In this document: positions 44,337 to 53,199 of the stretch, in pieces
Position numbering within the stretch: the stretch's first letter is position 1
Layout of the letters: the number at the start of each line of letters is the position of its first letter
Source: Phycisphaerae bacterium
GTDB taxonomy: Bacteria; Planctomycetota; Phycisphaerae; Sedimentisphaerales; Anaerohalosphaeraceae
DNA length: 58,719 bases
Assembly (NCBI GenBank): GCA_014859965.1
Contig: JACZKQ010000156.1
Coordinates: 1-58,719 of the forward strand
Reading direction: 5' to 3'
The notes under the pieces: model-generated
Told to the model about the DNA's origin: nothing
The model's input: only the letters and a program-made list of their open reading frames with translations
Database searches by the model: none
Program-made: the position numbers and the translations under genes

Positions 44337-44382
44337 GGTGAAAGCCGCCGCGGTCGGCAGGATGCTGGTGGAAAGCCGCCGC
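44337..44382 (+). repeat. Pair of direct repeats upstream of hemW
   Basis: GGTGAAAGCCGCCGC at 44337-44351 and GGTGGAAAGCCGCCGC at 44367-44382 differ by one inserted base and start 30 bp apart, close to three helical turns. They lie between the PL11 gene and hemW, about 75 nt before the hemW start. They may be operator half-sites or a local duplication. Confidence 0.5.
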
Positions 44383-44457
44383 ACAGCAGTGATAAAATCA
44401 GGATGGGCTCGCCCGACCACAGCGAAACGAAGCAAAGACGATCTTTACAGGTGACCG

Positions 44458-45585
44458 ATGAAAAACGGTGTATCGTTATACGTACATGTCCCTTTCTGTG
44501 AACATAAGTGCGCCTACTGCGGGTTCTACTCCGAACCTGTCGACGCCCACAACGTCGAATTACTCGTTGACGCCCTGCTCACCGAACTTCATCGCTACGA
44601 ACTCCAGGACCCGATCCGCACCGTGTACCTTGGCGGAGGCAGCCCCACGTGTCTCGGCCGCCAGTATCTCATGCAGCTCGTTGAGGCCCTCGCCGCCCAG
44701 GCCCCTGAGGCTGAGGAATTCACCGTTGAGGCCAACCCCGGCCAGGTCGACGCCGACCTCCTGACTGCCCTCCGCCGCGCAGGCGTCAACCGCCTTTCCA
44801 TTGGCGCTCAATCCTTTATAGAGAGCGAGGTCCGCTTCCTCGGCCGGGGCCACAATGTCCATGACACCAAGCAGGCCGTCCATCACGCCCGCGCCGCCGG
44901 ATTTGAGAACATCAGCCTCGATCTCATCTTCGCCATTCCCAATTCCACTATGTCCTCGTGGAAAAAAAGCCTGGCCGCGGCGCTTTCCCACGATGTCCAA
45001 CACATCTCCGCCTACGCGCTCACCCTCGAAGGCGGCACCGCCCTGCAGTCGGCTATCGCCGTCGGTGAAATCGTGTCCATCGACGAAGAAACCGATCGTC
45101 AGATGTACGACATCGGTATCGAAACCCTGGCTCAGGCCGGTTACGGGCAATACGAAATATCGAACTTCGCCAAACCAGGTTTTGAATGCCGGCACAATCT
45201 GCGCTACTGGGCCAACGAGCCCTTCATCGGCATAGGCCCCAGCGCCGCCTCCTTTTACCGGGGCCGGCGCACCACAAACATCGCCGACGTCCGCGCCTAC
45301 GTCGACGGCATAAATGCCGGCACCCCCATGCTCGTTGACGCGCAGGTTCCCGGCGAAATTCAGGTCGCCTGCGAAACCGCCGTCTTGAATCTTCGGCGCA
45401 TGGAGGGCATTGATCTCGAACATTTCAGGGAGCAGACCGGCTATGATGCTGCAGAACTCTTTGCCGGTGAAATCGAAGAGCATCGCAAGGCCGGCCTGCT
45501 CAAAGTGGCCGACGGGCACATCCGCCTCACCCGCCAGGCCTTCGCCATAGCCGACCGCGTATTGAGCGATTTCTCGACGGTGTAG
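44458..45585 (+). CDS. hemW: Radical SAM heme chaperone HemW-like protein
   Basis: 375 aa. The radical-SAM cluster motif CEHKCAYCGF (CX3CX2C) follows an N-terminal SLYVHVPF. Further marks are YLGGGSPTCL, EANPGQVDADLL, RLSIGAQSF, the HNLRYW motif and GIGPSAASFYRG. The protein is of the oxygen-independent coproporphyrinogen oxidase-like group. HNxxYW and the absence of the HemN N-terminal extension point to HemW, which delivers heme to respiratory proteins, rather than to a true HemN. No strong ribosome site is visible. It is followed after 15 nt by menG. Confidence 0.9.
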   Translation: MKNGVSLYVHVPFCEHKCAYCGFYSEPVDAHNVELLVDALLTELHRYELQDPIRTVYLGGGSPTCLGRQYLMQLVEALAAQAPEAEEFTVEANPGQVDADLLTALRRAGVNRLSIGAQSFIESEVRFLGRGHNVHDTKQAVHHARAAGFENISLDLIFAIPNSTMSSWKKSLAAALSHDVQHISAYALTLEGGTALQSAIAVGEIVSIDEETDRQMYDIGIETLAQAGYGQYEISNFAKPGFECRHNLRYWANEPFIGIGPSAASFYRGRRTTNIADVRAYVDGINAGTPMLVDAQVPGEIQVACETAVLNLRRMEGIDLEHFREQTGYDAAELFAGEIEEHRKAGLLKVADGHIRLTRQAFAIADRVLSDFSTV

Positions 45586-45600
45586 ACGAAGGGCCGCACC

Positions 45601-46344
45601 ATGGCGACAGACCCTCCAGACAGCTCGGCGACAACCAACACCGCATCAAAGGTCCGCGACATCTTTGGCCGCATCGCCCCCCGTTACGACCTCGCCAATC
45701 ATGTCCTCAGTCTCGGTATCGACTTCCACTGGCGAAAGAAAGCGGTGCGGCTCATGCAGCCGCTCGCCGGTCGCCGCGTGCTGGACATGTGCTGCGGGAC
45801 CGGCGACCTGACGTTGGCATTCACCCGCGCCGGCGCCAATGTTGTCGGCTGCGACTTCAGTCCGGATATGGTTGAACTGGCCGCCCTCAAAGAAACGCGC
45901 CTTCGCGCAAGAGGCAAATTGCCCGACACACCCATCACGTGGCGTATTGACGACTGCACCGCCACCGGGTTTGACGCGCAATCGTTCGACATCGTCAGTT
46001 GCGCCTTCGGCGTCCGCAACATGGCCGATCACAGCGCCGGCGTCGCTGAAATGCACCGCCTCCTGCGCCCCGGCGGCACTGTCTGCATCCTCGAATTCTC
46101 CCTGCCGACCAATCCGATCGTCCGCGCCGCCTACCTGACATATTTTCGCTGGATCATGCCCCTCGTCGGCGGCCTCATCACCGGCCGAACCGCGGCCTAC
46201 CGTTACCTCCGCGACTCCGTCCGCAAATGGCACGAAAACGTCGACCTCGCCGCCGAGCTGCGATCTGCCGGTTTTGAGAACATCCAGGCAGCCCCGCTCA
46301 CACTCGGCATAACCACGTTATACCGCGCCACCCGCCCGATATAG
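45601..46344 (+). CDS. menG: Demethylmenaquinone methyltransferase (MenG/UbiE)
   Basis: 247 aa. SAM-dependent class I methyltransferase with the UbiE signature IFGRIAPRYDLANHVLSLGI, SAM motif VLDMCCGTGDLTLAF, VVGCDFSPDMVELA, then FGVRNMADHSAGVAEMHRLL and RPGGTVCILEFSLP. It methylates demethylmenaquinone in the last step of menaquinone synthesis at the membrane. It is paired with hemW, consistent with an anaerobic respiratory chain using menaquinone. Confidence 0.93.
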   Translation: MATDPPDSSATTNTASKVRDIFGRIAPRYDLANHVLSLGIDFHWRKKAVRLMQPLAGRRVLDMCCGTGDLTLAFTRAGANVVGCDFSPDMVELAALKETRLRARGKLPDTPITWRIDDCTATGFDAQSFDIVSCAFGVRNMADHSAGVAEMHRLLRPGGTVCILEFSLPTNPIVRAAYLTYFRWIMPLVGGLITGRTAAYRYLRDSVRKWHENVDLAAELRSAGFENIQAAPLTLGITTLYRATRPI

Positions 46345-46365
46345 CCGCAGTTTTCGCATTTAAGG

Positions 46366-46394
46366 GTGAAACCCGCGATGCCTTCCGCTATAAT
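46366..46394 (+). promoter_or_regulatory. Sigma-70-type promoter of the TauE-like gene
   Basis: GTGAAA (46366-46371), 17 nt spacer, TATAAT (46389-46394): 4/6 and 6/6. The start is near 46401, about 49 nt before ATG 46450. Confidence 0.55.
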
Positions 46395-46449
46395 GCGATC
46401 TTCGGACAGTCGAGATTTGCGCGTTACCGATTTCCATGGAGACACACGC

Positions 46450-46902
46450 ATGTTAGGGCAGGCTTCAAACTCGTGGTGGATGTTTGTGATCCTTGGTTTT
46501 TTGGCCGGCATCGCCAGCGGCGGGCTGGGCCTGGGCGGAGGCATCGTCCTCGTCCCGGCGCTTGTCATACTCGCGGGCTTCTCCCAGAAATCCGCCCAGG
46601 GCATGGCCCTCGCCGTCATGGTGCCCCTGGCCATGTTGGGCGCCTACCGTTACTGGCGGAACGAAACCATCGATTTCAACCTCGCTGTCGTCGGCCTGAT
46701 CGTCGCCGGCTCGCTGCTCGGCACTCTCCTTGGCACGGAACTGGCCATCCGGCTGCCCGGCCACTTCCTTCGAAAACTGTTCGCTGTCTGCCTTATTCTC
46801 GTAGCCGTCCGCATGTTCATCGGGGCCGACAAAACATCCGGACGGAACGTGACAGGCACGTCCAACAGCAGCGTGCCAGATCAGAAGACCGTTAGCGACT
46901 AA
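46450..46902 (+). CDS. Short TauE/SafE-type membrane permease
   Basis: 150 aa from ATG 46450, with GGAG 9 nt upstream. Four hydrophobic segments: WWMFVILGFLAGIASGGLGL, VLVPALVILAGF..GMALAVM, FNLAVVGLIVAGSLLGTLLG and LRKLFAVCLILVAVRMF. The glycine-rich GLGGGIVLVPAL is the TauE/SafE signature. Full-length members have two such halves (about 250 aa); this is a single half that would need to dimerise. The family exports sulfite, sulfoacetate or other organic anions. It lies upstream of a molybdate/sulfate-type ABC system, so an anion-transport role is plausible. Confidence 0.82.
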   Translation: MLGQASNSWWMFVILGFLAGIASGGLGLGGGIVLVPALVILAGFSQKSAQGMALAVMVPLAMLGAYRYWRNETIDFNLAVVGLIVAGSLLGTLLGTELAIRLPGHFLRKLFAVCLILVAVRMFIGADKTSGRNVTGTSNSSVPDQKTVSD

Positions 46903-46931
46903 GAGAACAGATTCCAGTTAAGGAGAGGCAA

Positions 46932-47096
46932 GTGGTTTTTTTGGAAAACGTATACGAGCTGGGACTCCTGTTTCATTTGGACCTCACGCCCCCAGCCATC
47001 AAGGGCTTTGGCCTCGCCGCAAGCGTCATCACCTCGTCTGCACGGGCTGCATTCTTTTCTGCGAATTCCGCAAATGGGGCGTGTTTTGACAGTTGA
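46932..47096 (+). CDS. Possible small protein upstream of the ABC permease
   Basis: A 54-codon frame starts at GTG 46932 behind a good ribosome site (AAGGAG, 6 nt spacer) and ends in TGA at 47096, 10 nt before the likely ATG of the permease. The product (MVFLENVYELGLLFHLDL... ending GACFDS) matches nothing I know and has no clear membrane segment. It may be a coupling leader peptide or a chance frame. Confidence 0.25.
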   Translation: MVFLENVYELGLLFHLDLTPPAIKGFGLAASVITSSARAAFFSANSANGACFDS

Positions 47097-47106
47097 ACTG
47101 CGGCAG

Positions 47107-47964
47107 ATGTGTGAGCGCCCACCGAAGACATGCGGCCCCAAAGACCTGGCCAACACGCCCCGTCGCGCACCGGGCGACCGCCTTTTCCTTGCCTTATGTG
47201 CCGCCGCCGTCGTGCTCTTCGTCATGTTTATCGTTACACTCATTGTCGCCGATGCGCTCTACGTGGACGCCCGCGCAGTCGGCGAGGTCCTTCGATCTCG
47301 CCCTATCCGCCACGCTCTCTGGATGAGTGTATGGACAAGCTGCACAACCACCGTTATCGCCCTGCTCTTCGCCGTGCCCATGGGCTACGTGCTCAGCCGT
47401 TACCGCGTCTTCGGCCGCACCTTTATCGACGCCGTCATCGATCTGCCCATCGTTTTTCCTCCGCTCGTGGCGGGGCTTACCCTGCTGGTCTTCTTTTCGC
47501 AAACGGCGATGGGCCGATGGATACAGCAGGACGTGGGGCTCGAATTCGTTTTTCAGCCGAAAGGCATCGTCCTGTGTCAGTTCCTTGTCGCCGCAAGTTA
47601 TGCAATCCGCTCGGCCCGGACGGCTTTCGACGACGTCGACCGCCGCTTCGAGCAGGTGGCGCTGACCCTCGGCTGCACACAGTGGCAGAGTTTTCACCGC
47701 ATTACCCTTCCGCTGGCGGCCAACGGCATCGTTGCGGGCGGCATCCTCACCTGGGCCCGCGCGTTCGGCTTGTTCGGACCGCTCATGATCTTCGTGGGCT
47801 CGTTTCGCGGCCGCACCGAAGTGCTCAGCACCACCGTCTTTCTCGAACAATCCGTCGGCAATCTCGAAGTCGCCCTGGCAGTCGCTCTGCTAATGATTTT
47901 CATCGCCCTGGCCGCCATACTTGCCATTCGCCTCATCGGCGGGAGGGGACAGTTCCGCCTATGA
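47107..47964 (+). CDS. ABC transporter permease, molybdate/sulfate type
   Basis: 285 aa from ATG 47107; ATG 47074 and TTG 47008 are in-frame alternatives and none has a strong ribosome site. Hydrophobic segments begin with FLALCAAAVVLFVMFIVTLI. The permease signature (EAA loop) reads RFEQVALTLGCTQWQSFHRI, followed by ITLPLAANGIVAGGILTWAR and FGLFGPLMIFVGSF. It is most like ModB/CysU/WtpB permeases for oxyanions. It forms an inner-membrane complex with the ATPase, whose ATG overlaps its stop (ATGA). The periplasmic binding protein normally encoded upstream is missing here. Confidence 0.88.
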   Translation: MCERPPKTCGPKDLANTPRRAPGDRLFLALCAAAVVLFVMFIVTLIVADALYVDARAVGEVLRSRPIRHALWMSVWTSCTTTVIALLFAVPMGYVLSRYRVFGRTFIDAVIDLPIVFPPLVAGLTLLVFFSQTAMGRWIQQDVGLEFVFQPKGIVLCQFLVAASYAIRSARTAFDDVDRRFEQVALTLGCTQWQSFHRITLPLAANGIVAGGILTWARAFGLFGPLMIFVGSFRGRTEVLSTTVFLEQSVGNLEVALAVALLMIFIALAAILAIRLIGGRGQFRL

Positions 47965-49004
47965 TCCGCACTGAAAAACTTACGTTCTCCATCGGGCAAT
48001 TTCGCCTTGATGAGGTCAGCATCGAAATGGCCCGCAACGAATACTTCGTGCTCCTCGGGCCGCCCGGTTCGGGCAAGAGCATCTTGCTCGAATGCCTCTG
48101 CGGTCTTCGGCGTCCTGCCGCCGGCCGGATATTTGTCGACGGCCGCGATATCACCCGCGAAGAGCCCCGCAAACGCGGCATCGGTTACGTCCCGCAGGAC
48201 TACGCACTCTTTCCACACCTCAGTGTCGAGGACAACATCGCCTTCGGTCTGCGCTCAACACAGATCACCCGCACCGCCGCCCGCGGAAAAGCCCGCCAAA
48301 CAGCCGACATGCTCGGCATCGCCCATCTGCTCGGTCGCAATGTCGCAGGACTCAGCGGCGGCGAAAAACAACGGGCCGCGCTGGCACGCGCACTCGTAAA
48401 AAAGCCCAAGGTCCTCCTGCTCGACGAGCCGGTGTGCGCTTTGGACGAAGCCACCCGCCAGAGCGTCTGCGCAATGCTTCGCGTACTCCGGCAGGAATTG
48501 GATATCGCCGTCATGCACGTCAGCCACAATCTGGAAGAAGCCTTTTCCGTCGCCGATCACGCCGCCATTCTCAATGCCGGCCGAATCGAACAGGCCGGAC
48601 CGCTTGACTCCCTGCTTCGCAAGCCCGCCAACGAATTCGTCGCACGTTTTATGCGGTCTGAAAACATACTCGACGCCCAGGCCATCGGCCACATACCGGA
48701 CGAGCACATTACCTGCGTCCGGATCGGCCCTGTCCAATTTCAAATCCCCGGCCGACATGAAGGCGCCGTCAAGGTCGTCATACGCCCGGAAGATGTCATA
48801 ATCGAAAAAGCCGACGCACCGCCTTTGCCCAACACCTTCGCCGTCCAACTCCTCGCATCACGCGATTTCGGCAGTTTTATCCGGGCGCAGTTCACCGGGC
48901 CGCCCGACCTCGTCGCCCACCTGCCGCGCACCACATTGGCCGCAGTCGCCGCAGGCCCCATAAGGGCCCGTCTTCTTGTCGAAAACCTCTGCATTCTCGA
49001 ATAG
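47961..49004 (+). CDS. ABC transporter ATPase, molybdate/sulfate type with TOBE-like C-terminus
   Basis: 347 aa from ATG 47961. Walker A GPPGSGKS, Q-loop GYVPQDYALFPHLSV, signature LSGGEKQRAALARAL, Walker B VLLLDEP and the switch His in MHVSHNLEEA are all intact. The C-terminal 110 residues (VRIGPVQFQIPGRHEGAVKV; VVIRPEDVII) form a TOBE-like regulatory domain that in ModC senses the oxyanion. It powers the adjacent permease. The substrate is probably molybdate, tungstate or sulfate, inferred from family only. I cannot tell ModC from WtpC or CysA by eye. Confidence 0.9.
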   Translation: MIRTEKLTFSIGQFRLDEVSIEMARNEYFVLLGPPGSGKSILLECLCGLRRPAAGRIFVDGRDITREEPRKRGIGYVPQDYALFPHLSVEDNIAFGLRSTQITRTAARGKARQTADMLGIAHLLGRNVAGLSGGEKQRAALARALVKKPKVLLLDEPVCALDEATRQSVCAMLRVLRQELDIAVMHVSHNLEEAFSVADHAAILNAGRIEQAGPLDSLLRKPANEFVARFMRSENILDAQAIGHIPDEHITCVRIGPVQFQIPGRHEGAVKVVIRPEDVIIEKADAPPLPNTFAVQLLASRDFGSFIRAQFTGPPDLVAHLPRTTLAAVAAGPIRARLLVENLCILE

Positions 49005-49132
49005 CCGGTTGCACGTCCACACTTGCCGTAGGGCCGACACGTCATCACAACCGCGCGTTTGGGTGCCCAAGCCGCGGCCCCGCCTCGCTTGCGACTTGCA
49101 CTTAAGTTCTGCTACCCCTCAACCGACCTATA

Positions 49133-49162
49133 TTGACGTAGAAAATCGGGGGTTGATATGCC
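49133..49162 (+). promoter_or_regulatory. Candidate promoter of the signalling island
   Basis: TTGACG (49133-49138), 18 nt spacer, TATGCC (49157-49162): the -35 is 5/6 and the -10 is poor. It is followed by a TCGGCCG/CGGCCGA hairpin (about 49192-49211) that lies in the leader before the first kinase. Confidence 0.38.
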
Positions 49163-49229
49163 GGAAATTCAGTCGGCGCAAACAAGGCGAGTCGGCCGAT
49201 AGAGCGGCCGAGACGCAAGGGGGGTAGAA

Positions 49230-50354
49230 ATGCCGTCTCGAACCGAGGACGCAAAAACCGCCGGGCAGGAGAATCTGCTTCTGTACAGCCGCGCGCTCGC
49301 CGCCGTGGACGATGCCGTTATGATTACGGACAAGGATGCGGCTATCGTCTGGGTCAATGCCGCCTTCTGTCGGCTGACCGGCTACACACTTGACGAGATC
49401 AAAGGGAAAAATCCACGTATTCTCAACAGCGGCCGACACTCCAGAGAGTTCTTCCAGTGCATGCTCGAGACCATCTATGGCGGGCAGGTCTTCAGAAGCG
49501 AAATGGTCGACAAGCGAAAAGACGGTACGTGCTTCACCCTGGAAACCGCCATCAGCCCGATTACAGATGAAAACGGCCACATCACGCACTTCGTCTCGAC
49601 CAAACACGACGTCACCGAACGCAAAGAGTCCGAAGAGGCCTCTAAGGAATCGCTGCAGGATCGGCTGCGCTTTATCTCCATGGCGTCGCACGAGGTCCGG
49701 ACTCCGCTCACCGCAATCAAAGAGGCCCTTCGCCTGGTCCTGGGCGAATACACCGGCGGACTCAACGACGACCAGAAGGAACTCCTCGTCATCGCACAGC
49801 GAAACGTCGACCGCCTGGCCCGACTCATCAATGACCTGCTGGACTTCCAGAAGCTCAAGAGCGCTCGCATGGAACTGGAAATGCGGCTGCACGACATCAA
49901 CGCCCTCGTCACGGAGATCGCCGAAACCATGACTCCTGTGACCCGCGAAAAAGGCCTCGAACTGATCACCGACAGCGACCGGACCATACCCAAGATCATC
50001 TTCGACAAAGACCGCATCACCCAGGTGCTCACCAACCTGGTGAACAACGCCATCAAATTCACGGACGCCGGCCGCATCATCGTGCGCACGAGCTGGTGCG
50101 GCAATCTCGTGTGCGTCTCCGTCAGCGACACCGGCCCGGGCATTTCCCAAAAGGACCTGCCCCGGCTCTTCCAGGAATTTGAACAGCTCGCCAGCGCAAA
50201 GACCGGCGGCTCGGGACTCGGCCTGGCCATCTGCAGGCAGATAATCAAACGCCACCAGGGTAAGATCTGGGCCGAAAGTAAACTCGGTAAAGGCACCACT
50301 ATCCATTTCGCGCTGCCTGTTGTCGAGCGGAGAAGGAAACCACGTGATCAATAG
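49230..50354 (+). CDS. Cytosolic PAS histidine kinase
   Basis: 374 aa. ATG has GGGGGG 6 nt upstream. One PAS domain (about 20-135; AIVWVNAAFCRLTGYTLDEI, with the PAC-like HFVSTKHDVTERK). HisKA has the phospho-acceptor His in FISMASHEVRTPLTAIKEAL. The HATPase_c domain carries the N box (LTNLVNNAIKFTDAG), G1 (VSDTGPGIS) and G2 (GGSGLGLAICRQII). There is no membrane segment, so it senses an internal signal or a ligand bound by the PAS. It is the first gene of an island of kinases running to 57693; the next gene starts 8 nt after its stop. Confidence 0.92.
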   Translation: MPSRTEDAKTAGQENLLLYSRALAAVDDAVMITDKDAAIVWVNAAFCRLTGYTLDEIKGKNPRILNSGRHSREFFQCMLETIYGGQVFRSEMVDKRKDGTCFTLETAISPITDENGHITHFVSTKHDVTERKESEEASKESLQDRLRFISMASHEVRTPLTAIKEALRLVLGEYTGGLNDDQKELLVIAQRNVDRLARLINDLLDFQKLKSARMELEMRLHDINALVTEIAETMTPVTREKGLELITDSDRTIPKIIFDKDRITQVLTNLVNNAIKFTDAGRIIVRTSWCGNLVCVSVSDTGPGISQKDLPRLFQEFEQLASAKTGGSGLGLAICRQIIKRHQGKIWAESKLGKGTTIHFALPVVERRRKPRDQ

Positions 50355-50362
50355 AGGCGCCC

Positions 50363-51496
50363 ATGGATCAGACCAGCCACAACGCAATAATTGAGGCCCC
50401 TTGGGAAACCGGCGAGTTCCTGAACCTCGTTATGCAGGCCGCCGCAAACGGTCTGGCCGTGGTCGACGCCGACGGACGCATTCCCTACGTCAACCGGACC
50501 ATGGCGGAAATGTTCGGCTACCCGGCTGAAGAAATGACGGACCTGCCCGTCGAGCACATTATTCCCGAGCGCTTCCGCAGCCAGCATGTCGAGTACCGTC
50601 GCGGATTCATGGCCGACCCCGTCCGCCGCGCGATGGGCGCCGGGCGGGATCTCTTCGGCCTTCGAAAAAACGGATCTGAATTCCCCGTCGAAATCGGCCT
50701 CAGTCCGCTGCACGTCCGCGACTGCCTCTACGTCCTGGCATCCGTTATTGACATCACAGAGCGCAAGCACGCCGAAAAAATCGCGGCAATTCACACCCGC
50801 CGCATGGAAGCCCTCAATGAACAACTGGCGTCCTACACCAGCGCCATCTCCCACGATCTCCGCGCCCCTTTCCGGGCCATCCGCAATTACGTCGACTTCC
50901 TCATCGAGGATCTCGGCGGGGAGGTTGACCCTCAGTCCCGACAGTACCTCGACGCCCTGCACACCGCGGTCAGGGAAGCCGATCACATGATCCTCGACCT
51001 GCTCAAACTCGGCCGCATCGGTACCGGCGAAACGCCCGCCGCCGCCGTGGACTTCGATGAACTCTTCACCGAAATCCGGCGACAGCTCGCCCTCGGCGAA
51101 GACGTCGAACTGGTAACGCCCTCTGATTGGCCCGATATCGAAGCGCCCCGCGTTCTGCTCGTTCATATCTTTCAAAACCTCGTAGCCAACGCCGTGAAGT
51201 TCAATGTATCCAGTCCCAAACGGGTCGAAATCGCCTGGCGGCGAAACACCGACGGCGACATCGTCTTTTATGTCAAAGACAACGGCATCGGCATCGACCC
51301 GCGTTATCACGGCCGCATATTCGATCCGTTCGAGCGGCTGCACGCCGTCGAAGAGTACGAGGGCACGGGCATGGGGCTGTCCCTGGTCAAAAAGGCCCTC
51401 GCCGTACTCGGCGGCTCAATCCGCGTGGAATCCGAATTAGGCCGCGGCAGCACCTTCTTTGTTACGCTCCCCGAAAAAGGAATTGCAAATGAGTAA
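50363..51496 (+). CDS. Cytosolic PAS histidine kinase, phytochrome-like HisKA type
   Basis: 377 aa. PAS domain (about 20-135; GLAVVDADGRIPYVNRTMAE, then VLASVIDITERKHAEK). The HisKA His lies in YTSAISHDLRAPFRAIRNYV, the type seen in phytochrome-like kinases. HATPase_c has LVANAVKFN (N box), VKDNGIGID (G1), FDPFERLHA (F box) and GTGMGLSLVKKAL (G2). Soluble. It lies between another kinase and a receiver-kinase hybrid, suggesting a multi-kinase relay. It has no receiver of its own, so its partner could be the receiver in the next gene or the single-domain one at 58172. Confidence 0.92.
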   Translation: MDQTSHNAIIEAPWETGEFLNLVMQAAANGLAVVDADGRIPYVNRTMAEMFGYPAEEMTDLPVEHIIPERFRSQHVEYRRGFMADPVRRAMGAGRDLFGLRKNGSEFPVEIGLSPLHVRDCLYVLASVIDITERKHAEKIAAIHTRRMEALNEQLASYTSAISHDLRAPFRAIRNYVDFLIEDLGGEVDPQSRQYLDALHTAVREADHMILDLLKLGRIGTGETPAAAVDFDELFTEIRRQLALGEDVELVTPSDWPDIEAPRVLLVHIFQNLVANAVKFNVSSPKRVEIAWRRNTDGDIVFYVKDNGIGIDPRYHGRIFDPFERLHAVEEYEGTGMGLSLVKKALAVLGGSIRVESELGRGSTFFVTLPEKGIANE

Positions 51497-51549
51497 CCAT
51501 TGCCAACCCGTTCGGCCGTCCGCACGGCCCAATCACAGGAATCCCTCAA

Positions 51550-53199
51550 ATGGATAAACAAACATATCACGCGCCGCTTCGGATCATGCTCGTCGACGAC
51601 AGTCCGCACGATCACGCCGCCTTCCAGCGCGCTTTCGACAAATCCGACGTTCCCGCGCACATTACCCATGAGACCAATGCCGCCGCCGCCCTCCAGCGAC
51701 TCGTCCAGGAAAGCCAGTCCTTCGACCTGCTCGTCACCGATTACCGTCTCGGCGGAATGAACGGCCTGGAACTCTGCCGCGAGGTGCTGCGCCTGGACAT
51801 CCCCATCGCGCTGGTCATACTCACCGGCTCCGGCACCGAAGATCTCGCCGTCGACGCCCTCAAGATCGGCGTCGACGATTACCTCATCAAAGACCCGGAA
51901 CAAGGCTATTTTACACTGCTGCCCGTGGTCCTGCCCGAAGCCGTCAGACGCCGCAACGACCGCATGATCCACAAATTCGCCGAAGAGGCCCTGGCCGCCG
52001 GCGAGGAACGCCTCCATGCTATTCTCGATGCCGTCAGCGACGGGGCATGGGACTGGAACACGCAGACCGGGCGGCTCTATGTGAGCCCCCGCTTCTTTGA
52101 GACGCTCGATTACGAGCCAGACGGAATGGCTGGCTCGTACTGGACCTGGGTCGACCTCCTCCACCCCGACGACCGCGACGATGTCGTCGCCCGCGTCAAC
52201 CGCCACGTCGACAATGGCGACGACACCTTCAGCGAAGAGTTTCGCATCCAGAGCCCCGACGGCCAGTGGCGATGGGTGCTCACCAATGCGAAGGTCATCG
52301 AGCGAACCTCCGCGGGCCGACCGCAGCGCATCGTCGGCATCATCCTCGACATCACCGAAAAGAAGCTTGCCGAGCACAGCCGGGCGCGGCTCGTCCGAAA
52401 ACTCGAAAACAAGAACAAGGAAATTGAACGCTTCAGTCAACTTATCCGCCGCCAGTTCGGCCCGCCCCTTCTTTCCATCGAAAGCTTTGCCGGTGAGATG
52501 GCAGGCCTCATCGACGAGGTCCAGGAACTCCTCGAAGTTGTGGCTATCGATCCCATTGAAAAAAATCGCCTTCAGACCCTGCTTAAAACCGGCGCCGGCT
52601 CCGACGTCAGCCACATCGAAGCCTCCGTGCGAGAGATGCATCGGCTGCTGGACGGCCTCGGCGAACTTATTGCCGCCGAACAGCGTCCGCTGCGGATTGA
52701 GCCCGTCGACATGGACGCGCTCCTCGGCGAAGTCTGCTCCGCCATGCAATACGCCGTCGATCGCAGCGGCGCCGCCATACGCATCCACAGCCTGCCCCCC
52801 TGCCGCACGGACTACGACCAGGCGAAGCAGATATTCGCCCACCTGCTCGCCAATGCCATCGCCGCTCTTGACCCCGACAGGCCGGGACAAATCGTTGTCA
52901 CCGGCGCCGTCGAAAACGAGGACGCCGTCTATTGCGTCGAAGACAACGGCATCGGAATCGACACCGAACGCCAGCCGAATCTCTTCGATGTTTTGCCTCG
53001 CGCCCCCGAAATCGCTCCCCAGGCTCGCGGACTCGGACTGGCAATCATTTCAAGGATCCTCGACCGCCTCGACGGCCGGCTCAGCTTCGAATCCGAACCC
53101 GGCCGCGGAACCCGCTTCTATGTTTCCCTGCCCGCCGCCGAGACTGCAGCCGCCCAGGCGCATCATGAAAGGCAGCAATATCCTGAATCCGGCGCGTAA
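51550..53199 (+). CDS. Receiver-PAS-degenerate kinase lacking the phospho-acceptor histidine
   Basis: 549 aa. The receiver domain (about 10-130) has the acidic pocket IMLVDDSP, phospho-acceptor Asp64 (LLVTDYRLGG) and Lys in DDYLIKD. A PAS domain (about 150-275; AVSDGAWDWNTQTGRLYVSP, IVGIILDITEKK) follows. In the dimerisation helix the usual F-x4-SHDL-x2-P is replaced by FSQLIRRQFGPPLLSI, so Arg301 stands where His should be. The ATPase domain is retained (LLANAIAAL, VEDNGIGID, RGLGLAIISRIL). It probably cannot autophosphorylate in the usual way. It may act as a phosphorylation-controlled scaffold or allosteric partner of neighbouring kinases. Not obviously a pseudogene, because the frame is intact. 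Confidence 0.88.
   Translation: MDKQTYHAPLRIMLVDDSPHDHAAFQRAFDKSDVPAHITHETNAAAALQRLVQESQSFDLLVTDYRLGGMNGLELCREVLRLDIPIALVILTGSGTEDLAVDALKIGVDDYLIKDPEQGYFTLLPVVLPEAVRRRNDRMIHKFAEEALAAGEERLHAILDAVSDGAWDWNTQTGRLYVSPRFFETLDYEPDGMAGSYWTWVDLLHPDDRDDVVARVNRHVDNGDDTFSEEFRIQSPDGQWRWVLTNAKVIERTSAGRPQRIVGIILDITEKKLAEHSRARLVRKLENKNKEIERFSQLIRRQFGPPLLSIESFAGEMAGLIDEVQELLEVVAIDPIEKNRLQTLLKTGAGSDVSHIEASVREMHRLLDGLGELIAAEQRPLRIEPVDMDALLGEVCSAMQYAVDRSGAAIRIHSLPPCRTDYDQAKQIFAHLLANAIAALDPDRPGQIVVTGAVENEDAVYCVEDNGIGIDTERQPNLFDVLPRAPEIAPQARGLGLAIISRILDRLDGRLSFESEPGRGTRFYVSLPAAETAAAQAHHERQQYPESGA

Noticed and set aside
49150..49229. Possible c-di-GMP (GEMM-I) riboswitch before the first kinase (GCAAAC and GACGCAA around a hairpin)
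   Set aside because: The conserved second hairpin with its GGUAGCGGG-like element is absent, the loop is not GNRA, and the start codon follows within 15 nt.
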